Origin: Polydactylus sextarius
Lineage: Eukaryota > Chordata > Actinopteri > Polynemidae
Assembly (NCBI GenBank): GCA_016801845.1
Contig: CM028913.1
Coordinates: 26,216,065 to 26,280,064, forward strand
DNA: 64,000 nucleotides
Direction of reading: 5' to 3'
Below are positions 55,212-64,000 of this stretch, in pieces. The position numbers and the translations under genes were made by a program. Positions within the stretch are counted from its first letter, which is position 1; every line of letters begins with the position of its first letter. The notes under the pieces are model-generated. The model made no database searches and had not been told where the DNA came from. It saw nothing but the letters and a program-made list of their open reading frames with translations.

Positions 55212-58200
55212 ATGACTCGGGTGGTGTTCCTCCATCCAGACCTGGGGATCGGTGGAGCAGAGCGTCTGGTGGTCGACGCCGCCGTCGCTCTGAGGTCCCG
55301 GGGCTGCAGCGTCCAGATCTGGACGGCTCACTATGACCCGAAACACTGTTTCTCTGAAACTCTGGACCCAGACCTGCCTGTGGTGCGTTTACCAACACCA
55401 CGTGATCCATGACAAAGAACATCAACACAGAGCCGTCACACTCATGACGGAAACGTTATTTCAATGAAACGTTGGTTTTTATTTTTACACTGTGTTGGTG
55501 CATGTGGTGTTGGTTTGGCCATTTAGACCAGTGGTCTCTAACAGGTCTCTAACTGGTCTCTAACTGGTCTCTAACTGGTCTCTAACTGGTCTCTAACTGG
55601 TCTCTAACTGGTCTCTAACAGGTCTCTAACAGGTCTCTAACTGGTCTCTAACTGGTCTCTAACTGGTCTCTAACTGGTCTCTAACAGGTCTCTAACAGGT
55701 CTCTAACTGGTCTCTAACTGGTCTCTAACAGGTCTCTAACTGGTCTCTAACTGGTCTCTAACTGGTCTCTAACTGGTCTCTAACTGGTCTCTAACTGGTC
55801 TCTAACAGGTCTCTAACTGGTCTCTAACTGGTCTCTAACAGGTCTCTAACTGGTCTCTAACTGGTCTCTAACTGGTCTCTAACTGGTCTCTAACAGGTCT
55901 CTAACAGGTCTCTAACAGGTCTCTAACTGGTCTCTAACTGGTCTCTAACTGGTCTCTAACTGGTCTCTAACAGGTCTCTAACTGGTCTCTAACTGGTCTC
56001 TAACAGGTCTCTAACTGGTCTCTAACTGGTCTCTAACTGGTCTCTAACTGGTCTCTAACAGGTCTCTAACAGGTCTCTAACAGGTCTCTAACAGGTCTCT
56101 AACTGGTCTCTAACTGGTCTCTAACTGGTCTCTAACAGGTCTCTAACTGGTCTCTAACTGGTCTCTAACAGGTCTCTAACTGGTCTCTAACTGGTCTCTA
56201 ACTGGTCTCTAACAGGTCTCTAACTGGTCTCTAACAGGTCTCTAACAGGTCTCTAACAGGTCTCTAACAGGTCTCTAACTGGTCTCTAACAGGTCTCTAA
56301 CTGGTCTCTAACAGGTCTCTAACTGGTCTCTAACAGGTCTCTAACAGGTCTCTAACAGGTCTCTAACTGGTCTCTAACTGGTCTCTAACAGGTCTCTAAC
56401 TGGTCTCTAACTGGTCTCTAACTGGTCTCTAACTGGTCCAACAGTGACGACTTCTGTCATCGACACGTCACCGATGTATATTTATATAGACGTGAATTAT
56501 TTAGATGATTATTTATTTCGACGTGTATTTCGACGTCTATGTAGTGGTGTCAGTTTTTAATTCTTTAAGCTGACGGGTATATTTCACCCCAGCTTGTTGG
56601 TAGACACACATATCATACTGATTGATATTTGTAGGAGACGAATGAATAAACTTTGTGTAACGTAAAAGAAACAACGTTATGTACGTTAAAGGGGCTGAGA
56701 TGTGTTACGATCCTCCCTGGTCTCGGAGCTGTTTTGTTTTGTTCATATTTCAGTGTAAACAAGTGTGATACATCAGGAAAAAATGTAGATGCTTTTTTAA
56801 TACCAAATTCAAGATTTGGGCATGAACATTTTTTTATTTAAACACCTTTATTTGAGTTTGTTTGGGTTATAATGAAGCTTGAGAATTAATGTGATAAAAC
56901 GTGAGCAGTCTCTTGGTAAAAGTCGCTCTGAGGAGAAAATGTTGACTATTAAAGACAAAAAAAAAGCAACACATCCTATCTGTGATCATTTGTAACAGTA
57001 GTTGACATTTTGAATCTTTGACGTGTTTCATTGATCTGATAGATCTGTGTTGGTGATTGGCTTCCCACTCACGTGTTCGGGTACCTCCACGCTCTGTGCG
57101 CCTACCTGAGGATGATGTACGTCGCTTTCTACCTCGTCTTCCTCAGCGGCGTCGAGTATGACGTCATCTTCTGCGACCAGGTGAGCTGCATCACACGGTA
57201 GCTGTGTTTTCTCGTCACTAATCTGACGTCTTTTGAGCTTTTTTTAAATCTCGTAACTGCCTCCGCAGCTCATTCGTGTCATAAAGTGGACTCTCTCGCA
57301 TATTTACCGTCATGTCGCACATAATTACAGTAAAAACTCATCAGACAAATCACTTTCACAGATTATTTTCAATCAAAACATGTCACACAAAGTTGACAGA
57401 GCTTTCATTTGTGACAGCTGATATAATAGTTAAAATAACTCGAACACCTCCCCCAGGTGTCGGTGTGCATCCCTGTGCTGCGTCTTTCCCGCCGCAGGAA
57501 GAAGGTTTTGTTTTACTGTCACTTCCCCGACCAGCTGCTCACACAGAGGACGTCGACTCTGAAGAAGCTTTACCGTGCCCCCATCGACTGGCTGGAGGAA
57601 CAAACCACCGGCATGGCCGACATGGTGGGTACCGGCGTCACGGTCTGAGCGCGGTGTCCTTCATCGGCCGGATATGTCACAGCAGGAAACTGTCTGAATG
57701 AAGTTAGCTGAGGTAGCTAAATGAGCTGAGTTAGCTAATGTAGCCAAGTGATCGTCAGTAGCTAGTGACCGGTGAGTCGTGTTGTCACAGACTGAGACGG
57801 AGACGAGCTTGTCTCGTTTCAAAGGTTTAACAAAAGTAGTTCTCAATATTTTATATGCAAAGTGTAAAATTTAGACAGATAAAGGAAAAATAAGGGCTAT
57901 CACTATTATCATTATTATTATAATAGACAGACTTGTTGTTGTTGTTGCCAGGAAACAGAGTAGACGGAATAAATGACGTAAACAGGAAATGTTCAAGGTT
58001 TTTTGTCACTTAGTTTGGCAGCTTCTGTCTGTGTTTGATTAAAAACAATAAGATGAAATGAATCTAGAAAAAACGATCAGAAACAGTTAATTATGAGAAG
58101 TTCAATACATACTAATAAAACTGTTAATAAATATTTGAGGTTTTGATAAATGACAAATCCTTCAACCTGACAGGAGGATGTGATTAAAACAATGTTGCTG

Positions 58201-59051
58201 TTACAAAGTGCAGTTAAACACATATGGTCAGTTTGTGACCGACCATACGTCAGCAGCTGTTCTCTGTGTGAGAATCTCATCAGTTTATTTTGGTGATTTT
58301 CTTCCGTCAGATTCTGGTGAACAGCCAGTTCACTGCAGGCGTCTTCAGGGAGACGTTTCGTCGTCTCGGCGGCGTCCAGACGGACGTCCTCTATCCGTCC
58401 CTCAACGCTCGAACTTTCGACGAGCCGTCGGCCGTCCCCGAAGGTCTGGACGGTTTGATCCCCGAGGGGACGTCGAGCCTGTTTCTGTCCCTGAACCGGT
58501 ACGAGAGAAAGAAGAATCTGGGTCTGGCTCTGGAGGCTCTGGCGGTTCTGAGGACCCGCCTCTCTCCGAGTCAAAGCGCCGGCGTCCACCTGGTGGTGGC
58601 GGGAGGTTACGACGACCGAGTGGCTGAGAACGTTCAACATTACGACGAGCTGAAGGAGCTGGCGGCGCAGCTCCGCCTGGACGACTGCGTCACCTTCCTG
58701 CGCTCGCCGTCGGACGGCGTTAAGGTGGCGTTGCTGCGAGGCAGCGCCGCCGTTCTCTACACGCCGAGCAGAGAGCATTTTGGGATTGTTCCTGTCGAGG
58801 CCATGTACTGCCACTGCCCCGTGGTCGCTGTGAACTCCGGTGGGCCCCTGGAGAGCGTGGCCGACGGCGAGACGGGTTTCCTGTGCGAACCCACGGCCGA
58901 CGCCTTCTCCTCGGTGATGAAGAGGCTCGTCGCCGAGCCGACGCTCCGCAGGGACATGGGGCGAGCCGGGAGGAGGCGGGTTCAGGAGAAATTCTCTCTT
59001 CAGGCCTTTTCAGACCAACTCTACGGGTACGTCGTCAGACCGAGCCACTGA
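55212..59051 (+). CDS. alg2: ALG2, alpha-1,3/1,6-mannosyltransferase
   Basis: ALG2 adds the second (alpha-1,3) and third (alpha-1,6) mannose to Man1GlcNAc2-PP-dolichol on the cytosolic face of the ER, in the N-glycan precursor pathway. Coding exons are 55212-55382, 57043-57180, 57457-57624 and 58311-59051. All splice at phase 0 with GT/AG sites, giving 405 residues (human 416). Seen in sequence: the N-terminal GT4 motif LHPDLGIGGAERLV (7-20), FYCHFPDQLLTQR, LYRAPIDWLEE and GMAD/ILVNSQF across the last junction, NRYERKKNL (221-229), VVAGGYDDRV, and the GT-B catalytic EX7E motif REHFGIVPVEAM with glutamates at 314 and 322, then NSGGPLES. The N-terminus is shorter than human by about 11 residues. 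No damage is seen. Intron 1 contains a 902-bp minisatellite. Confidence 0.97.
55533..56434. repeat. 82-unit, 11-bp minisatellite in ALG2 intron 1
   Basis: The unit is GGTCTCTAACT or GGTCTCTAACA, differing only at the last base. The length is 902 bp, exactly 82 x 11, so no indel has occurred. Every unit contains CTAAC, which matches the branch-point consensus, and GGTCTC. The ACA type also creates CAGGT at unit joins. Confidence 0.97.
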
Positions 59052-60419
59052 GGAAACAAGTGAGATTGTGGGAAAACGATCCCGCGCTGATATGAATCGT
59101 GACTTGAGTCTGCACAGACGTCATTAATCAGCGTTCCCTCGGATACGTTGCTGAGAGGAAAACAGGAAGGAATCTTTGTACTAATTAAGTAAAAGAGCAA
59201 CGAGTTTACCTTCGTATCTTTGGAGCGAGGGATTGATTGTTACTGTGTTTGTGTTTGAGGATGATGATGATAAAGATGAAGAATGTAGCCGGTGCAGATC
59301 GATAACCAGGATGTTTTCTCACCACTTCCTGTCCACGCGGCGCTTTGTTCCCGCTCTTCACCCGACCACGACTCTCAGACTTATTAGAAAATGTTGGTCT
59401 TTATTCGAGGTCTGATGGGCAGCGCTGGTGTCTGGGTCATTATCAACGAGGAGAATAGCAGAAGGTCGTCGTGTCGGCTCGCTGGCCTCCTCCTGGACAG
59501 AAATGCTCTTATTGACATTCCCCAAGTCTTAATAAACAAGAGGACAAATAGTTTCCTGACTCTTATGGCTTCGCTTTGTTGGCGAGTTAGTTTTTTTTGG
59601 CCTTTATTAGGATTGTGTGGGTGTGTGAGTTTCGCAGTGTTGGTTGTTAGAAATGAAACACGGTCAAAGTCGCTGCCGGATTTTTGTTTGTGTCGTTTTA
59701 TTTTCCTCATTAACAAAGTTTGAGACGTTAGACGACAGTAGACGAAGTTTCCGTCTCGAGTCGCTGCTGCACGATCATCTGCAGAGTTTGAGTCGTGTCC
59801 ACGTGAGCTTCGTTCTTTTTCTTGAAGGGAATCTAAAAAAAACAATCAGCATCAACATTAAATCAGCTGCAGCTTGTAGAAGATGATTTTACCTTAACTG
59901 AGTAAAAGAAGGTGTGACAGCGTGTGATTACTTCAGTTGTCAAACATCAGTAAACGTGTCAGAGCTGATATCTCCTCCAGTTGTTAATCAGGTTGGATCC
60001 TCTGATGTTGTGGTCGTTTTACACTCAGACAGTAACAACACACACAAACAAGTCTGTATTTGACATGAAATCACTGTCGAGATTGGAGGAGGAGACTTTT
60101 GTCCCTTTCACCCTGTTAATCTTGATATTTAAACTTTATTACAGTGAAATTATCAGTGAAAAAAGAATAAAGAGATTTGAGATTAAAGTCAAAATGAATG
60201 ATTCTTGTCTCTAACTTGAAATGTTAAGTTTTTAAATTAAAGTCAAAACTAAATAAGGGAGTGAGATTTTCTTATCTGCCTATTTTGTCATCTAGAATAA
60301 AGTTTTAAATTTCTAGAATAAAGTTGAATTTTGAGATTGATCAACATTGATGAAAGTCAGACCTTTTTCTTCGTATTTTACTCGTAAAATAAAGTTGAAA
60401 TTGGACTTGCTGTTGATGT
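59052..60419. other. Convergent 3' intergenic region of ALG2 and the PLAAT-like gene
   Basis: Candidate polyadenylation signals are AATAAA at 59531-59536 for ALG2 and, on the minus strand, AATAAA at 60140-60135 for the PLAAT-like gene. Degenerate AATAAAGT/GAGATTAAAGTC repeats lie at about 60155-60412. No further gene is seen. Confidence 0.45.
60155..60412. repeat. Degenerate GAGATTAAAGTC / AGAATAAAGTT repeats
   Basis: Several imperfect units such as GAGATTAAAGTCAAAATG and TAGAATAAAGTT. A similar cluster occurs at about 61035-61262, so the pair flanks exons 2 and 3 of the PLAAT-like gene. Confidence 0.45.
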
Positions 60420-62976
60420 TTACAGCAGAAGTTGAGCGGGACCCTGAGCCTTCACCTGGTTGCACACGGCGTGTCCGTATCGGACGAAGGTGGCGAAGTG
60501 TTCGCTGTTGAAGTTCATCAGGTCGTATTTAAACTCCTGGTGCATGAAGGTTTCACAGCGACGCTTCACCGTCTCCTCCGCCGCCGGAACCAGGTCGTGT
60601 TTGTTGTTGTTGACTCTGATCTCAGTTCCCAGCGGCACCTTGATGTCGGCGACGTTCTGCACACGGATCCTGGTTTTCTTCAGGACTCGATCGCTGCTCG
60701 ACTTCGGGCTCAACTGCTGCAGGAAACTGCGACAGGCTTTCTGCGTCACGTTCTCATCTGGCGACCACAAGTCATCAGCCTCGAAGTAAATGTTCAAAAT
60801 AAATCTGAACTTCAGAGAAATAATGTTTTTTACCTCCCACCCCAAAATGGATGACGCGTCCTTCTCCAACATAAACAGCCCACAGAGATAAACTCAACCA
60901 CGGGTTCACAAACTCAACCAGGTCTCCAAACTCTGCTGAAGACAAACTCTGGTCCACCTGACGACGACATTTACCAAGTTAAACAACAGCTCAGAGCCAC
61001 GCGAGAAACATGTTGAGGATTTTAACTTTTTCAAAGGAATTATGCTCCTGATCTTCTTCTGTGGAGAATAAAGTCAACATGTGGAGATTAAAATGAAGAT
61101 TTATCAGTTAAAACAATGAAAATCTGAGATTAAGCACGAGGAAGGTTGTCTCTTATTTTAATGCTCGAGAATGAAGTTGAAATAATGAGAATCAAGTTAA
61201 ATGAGATGAAGGTTTTTCTCTCAACAGTTCAAAGTTTTGAGATTAAAGTAGAAATTTTGAGAATTTTACATATATATATATATATATACACACGTGTGTG
61301 TGTGTGTGTGTGTATACACACACACACACATACATATAACATTTAACTCAATATAAATACATATATATTAGAGGTGCAACAATACAAAGAAAATTAACGG
61401 TTCGGTTCGATACTTTAGTATCATGGTTCGATATTTTTCCGCTACAAAAAGAGAAATGTTCATGCCTTTTTAAACTTGTAGTTTAGTTAAATTTCCAACA
61501 TCTGTTTCACATATAATGATCATTGTGTGGCGCCTCCACACAATCAACATTGACACTACAAATTATTTAATTGTTCTTAAATCTTTTTTTTAAATGTGAA
61601 ACACAAAGTTAAAGACAAACAGACGCTTCTGTTCTGTCTCTCACACACGCTGGTCTGCAGCGTGTAGTTTATGACGAAGGTAAAGTCGTCCCGTCAGCGG
61701 TCGGGGTCTGACCCTCGTGAAGACGCTGGGACCGAGTGAGACGACGTTCCTGGAAAGTTCCCGGCCCCTAAACGTTCCAGGAACTTACTGGTGGAAACAC
61801 GGCTGTTGAATGTGGGAGGAGCAGTTTAGTGGATCTCCACTGAGCTTCCAGCACCGAGCGTCGTCACAAGTTGATAACGTAAATGTTAAATTACGTATTG
61901 TTCGTTTTGCAGCGAACCAAACCGAGACCGCTGTATGGAACGGTTCGATACTGATACACGTATGGTTGCACCACTAATTGATATATAGATACAGATGCAA
62001 GACAAAGTGTGTGAACCTTTTGAAATTTCATGGTTTTCTGAATACATTTATCATAAAATGTGTTCTGATCTTCATCTAAGTTAAGGGTATTAACAAATAT
62101 AATGTGTCTAAAATAATAACACAAACACAACTCTGATCGTTCATGTCTTTATTGAAAACACTCACTCAACATGGCAAAAGTATCAGTCAGTCCACAAAAC
62201 ATTGTACCAGTAGCACTGTGGAGTGTCAGTGTGCTCTTTTGCAAACTTCAGGCATTGACCAATATTCGTTTTAGTAGCAGTGGTTTCCTTCACGGTGTCC
62301 TGCCGTAGATACCCTGCTTGTTCAATGTTTTATATATTTACTAGACTCGTGAACAGATCCAGTGACGCCTTCCAGTCTTTGGCTGTCATTCGAGGTTGTT
62401 TCTTTACTTCACTGATGACTCTTTGTTGTGCTCTTGGTGTCATCTTGACTGGGCGCCACAGTCCCAAAGTGTCTCCATTTGTAGATTATTTGCTTAACTG
62501 TTGACTGGTGAATTTCTAAAGACTGCCAGCTTCATGTAAATCAACAATTCTTGATTTAGATCCTCTGAAAGCTCTTTTTGGTGAGGCATGATTCACATAA
62601 GCGTGTTCTTCTTGTGCAGAGAAAAGCAAAGTTTTAGGGGTTTTTATCAGTCAAAGTAGCTGTAGTCCACAACTCCAAACTCACCATCTTAACCAGACTC
62701 CAGGTGCTAAAACCTGGAAAAAAAAAAAAAAAAAAAAAACATAGCTTTTTGGAGGATATTGACTCCAGGGTTTGCGTACTTCTTCCACAAGCACTATGAG
62801 TTTCTTTGGTTGTTTTCAATAAAGACATGAACGATCAGAGTTGTGTTTGTGTTATTATTTTAGACACATTATATTTGTTAATACCCTTAACTTAGATGAA
62901 AATCAGAACACATTTTATGATAAATGTATTCAGAAAACCATGAAATTCCACATACTTCACATACTTTGTCTTGCAA

Positions 62977-63014
<38 letters not shown>

Positions 63015-63060
63015 ATATACAGCTATACAGATAGATAGATATACAGATAGATAGATATAC

Positions 63061-63102
<42 letters not shown>

Positions 63103-63156
63103 ACTCACCTTTTGCTTTAGGAGAAACAAGTTGCTCCAGTTTCCCAGAAGATCCAT
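60420..63156 (-). CDS. PLAAT/LRAT-like protein with altered catalytic residues
   Basis: This belongs to the NlpC/P60-type LRAT fold family (PLAAT phospholipase/acyltransferases), which use a His-His-Cys centre on phospholipids or retinol. Exons on the minus strand are 63156-63109, 60957-60834 and 60757-60420, with GT/AG introns and phases 0 and 1, giving 169 residues, the usual PLAAT length. Seen in sequence: GDLVEFVNPW (27-36), LWAVYVGEGRVIHFG (41-55), VNNNKHDLVP (106-115) and FNSEHFATFVRYGHAV (140-155). These align with PLAAT HWAVYVG, VVHLAP, NKHD and NCEHFVNELRYG. The first catalytic His is Leu41 and the Cys is Ser142; only His53 remains, which suggests a pseudoenzyme or a changed role (inference). 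The C-terminal membrane segment of PLAATs is missing. The first exon (16 codons) is assigned from frame and splice site only, so the start is less certain. It is convergent with ALG2. Confidence 0.82.
61262..61340. repeat. (TA)n(CA)n/(GT)n/(CA)n symmetrical microsatellite
   Basis: (TA)n, ACACACG, (TG)n, TATA and (CA)n follow in order, so CA and GT runs face each other and can pair into a hairpin. It lies in intron 1 of the PLAAT-like gene. Confidence 0.9.
61369..61976. mobile_element. Non-autonomous hAT element
   Basis: The left end is TAGAGGTGCAACAATAC and the right end GTATGGTTGCACCACTA, imperfect inverted repeats typical of fish hAT miniature elements. Subterminal GGTTCGGTTCGATACT and GAACGGTTCGATACTG also pair. 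Flanks ATATATAT and ATTGATAT agree at 6 of 8 positions, consistent with an aged 8-bp target duplication. There is no transposase frame. Confidence 0.8.
61992..62979 (-). mobile_element. Tc1-like element, internally deleted, 169-bp inverted repeats
   Basis: Terminal inverted repeats span 61992-62160 and 62811-62979 and are nearly identical, starting CAGTTGCAAGACAAAG (CAGATGCAAG at the left end). TA-rich DNA flanks both ends. The interior on the minus strand encodes remnants of the N-terminal DNA-binding part of a Tc1 transposase: KELSEDL, then HQSTVKQIIYKWRHFGTVA, then in another frame PRAQQRVISEVKKQPRMTAKD. The catalytic DDE part is absent and the frame is broken, so the copy is non-autonomous. 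An A24 run at about 62717-62740 lies inside. It sits in intron 1 of the PLAAT-like gene, 15 bp from the hAT element. Confidence 0.88.
62981..63100. repeat. (TA)n and (GATA)n microsatellites
   Basis: (TA)n at 62981-63011, then a (GATA)n-type tract from about 63027 to 63100 ending only 8 bases from the donor of exon 1 of the PLAAT-like gene. Confidence 0.95.
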
Positions 63157-64000
63157 GACTACTTCTGCTGTGAAGCTGAACTCGACAGATGAGACTAAAG
63201 TGCGTTTTTCTTCTTATTAGTTGTTTTCTTACAGTTTAACGTCCTCTAGTCACTAACGGCCTTGACCGCTTCACGACGATAGGCGGTTTAGTACTTCACT
63301 TATTAATAAGTTACTATATCAGTGCTGCTGCCTGCGACATGCTCCACACTCACGTCTGTTTGTCTCACTTTTGTTTAAAATGTGTGATTTATCTCTGAGA
63401 CTTTCATTCCCACGTCTCATATTGATCAGAAGTAAAGAAAACAAACAACGTTGCTTGTTTTTCAGACTTTACTGCAAATTATTTGTCCCCGTAGATCTAA
63501 TTAGTATCTAAATTAATGTTTTAATTGAATATTTATATTAATTAGTAAAGTCTCAGTCGATTCATATGTCTGAGTCTGATGTTTCTATTTTTCAAATAGA
63601 ATAAAAAGACTTTGGGTTTGAAAAGTTGTAAATACTTCAAACTGTGACATTTGTTCAGTTGTTGCTGCCAGTCAATAATTAACAGGATTAATTATTGATA
63701 ATCAATAAAACATAAGGTTCAATAAAACAAGAGTAAATAAGGTTCAAAAGGAGACGGTATCCATGGCGATATCCACGGCGATATCCACAGCGTTAGCCAG
63801 TTTGGCTAACAGTAATCAGTTTACAACATGTATAATGTGTAGATAGATGATAGATAGATAGATCAATAGAGCGATAGATAGATAGGATTTATTATTTTAT
63901 TAAATTTATAATACTCTCTATAACATATTCAATGTAAATATCTGAACATTTTCATTAATAGAAACATTTTAGTGAAAGTTATTGAAACACGGTGATGTTA
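63157..64000. other. Upstream of the PLAAT-like gene; no other gene seen
   Basis: The first 100-200 bases should contain the promoter and 5' leader of the PLAAT-like gene, but I see no clear TATA box. A short GATA microsatellite lies at 63840-63885. The rest is AT-rich unique sequence. Confidence 0.5.

Noticed and set aside
58077..58814. 245-residue minus-strand frame opposite ALG2 exon 4
   Set aside because: The plus strand here is clearly ALG2, matching the GT4 family throughout. The antisense frame is a shadow of GC-rich coding DNA.

Overview
This is nuclear DNA of a teleost fish, probably a percomorph (inference). The signs are very dense (CA)n/(GT)n microsatellites, an L2-type LINE family present three times, a tRNA-derived SINE, Tc1 and hAT elements, and genes whose short exons and introns match vertebrate genes. 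Only three protein-coding genes can be supported, all in the last 14 kb.

Layout. Bases 1-1297 are a 13/16-bp minisatellite. From 1298 to about 49900 I find no convincing host gene. This stretch holds microsatellites, several minisatellites (9946-10627, 11265-11451, 16717-17786 with 21146-22443, 37700-38080), three minus-strand copies of one LINE (17787-21145, 29651-30265, 39643-41576), one SINE with an 11-bp target-site duplication (32911-33082), and three families of unclassified dispersed repeats. The array at 16.7-22.4 kb is split by the longest LINE copy. A few CpG-rich or complex non-repeat patches (about 11.66-11.96, 25.0-25.3, 31.86-32.2, 45.0 kb) could be regulatory or exonic, but this is weak.

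Gene cluster. SEC61B (minus strand, CDS 54168 to 50222, four exons) and ALG2 (plus strand, CDS 55212 to 59051, four coding exons) lie head to head and share a promoter of about 450 bp, the same arrangement as in human. SEC61B is the tail-anchored beta subunit of the ER protein translocon. ALG2 is a mannosyltransferase of dolichol-linked oligosaccharide synthesis on the cytosolic ER face. Both serve protein entry and N-glycosylation at the ER. Converging on ALG2 is a PLAAT/LRAT-like gene (minus strand, 63156 to 60420, three exons) that has lost two of its three catalytic residues. Its first intron carries a non-autonomous hAT element next to a deleted Tc1 element with 169-bp inverted repeats.

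Most notable observation. The second intron of SEC61B is largely an array of about 42 extra copies of the gene's own exon 2/intron 2 junction: the last 14 or so exon bases (coding T-V-R-Q-R) plus the GTACAC splice donor, joined by (AC)n. A real 5' splice site appears to have been captured by a microsatellite and amplified into a field of decoy donors. ALG2 intron 1 holds a second striking array: 82 units of 11 bp in perfect register.
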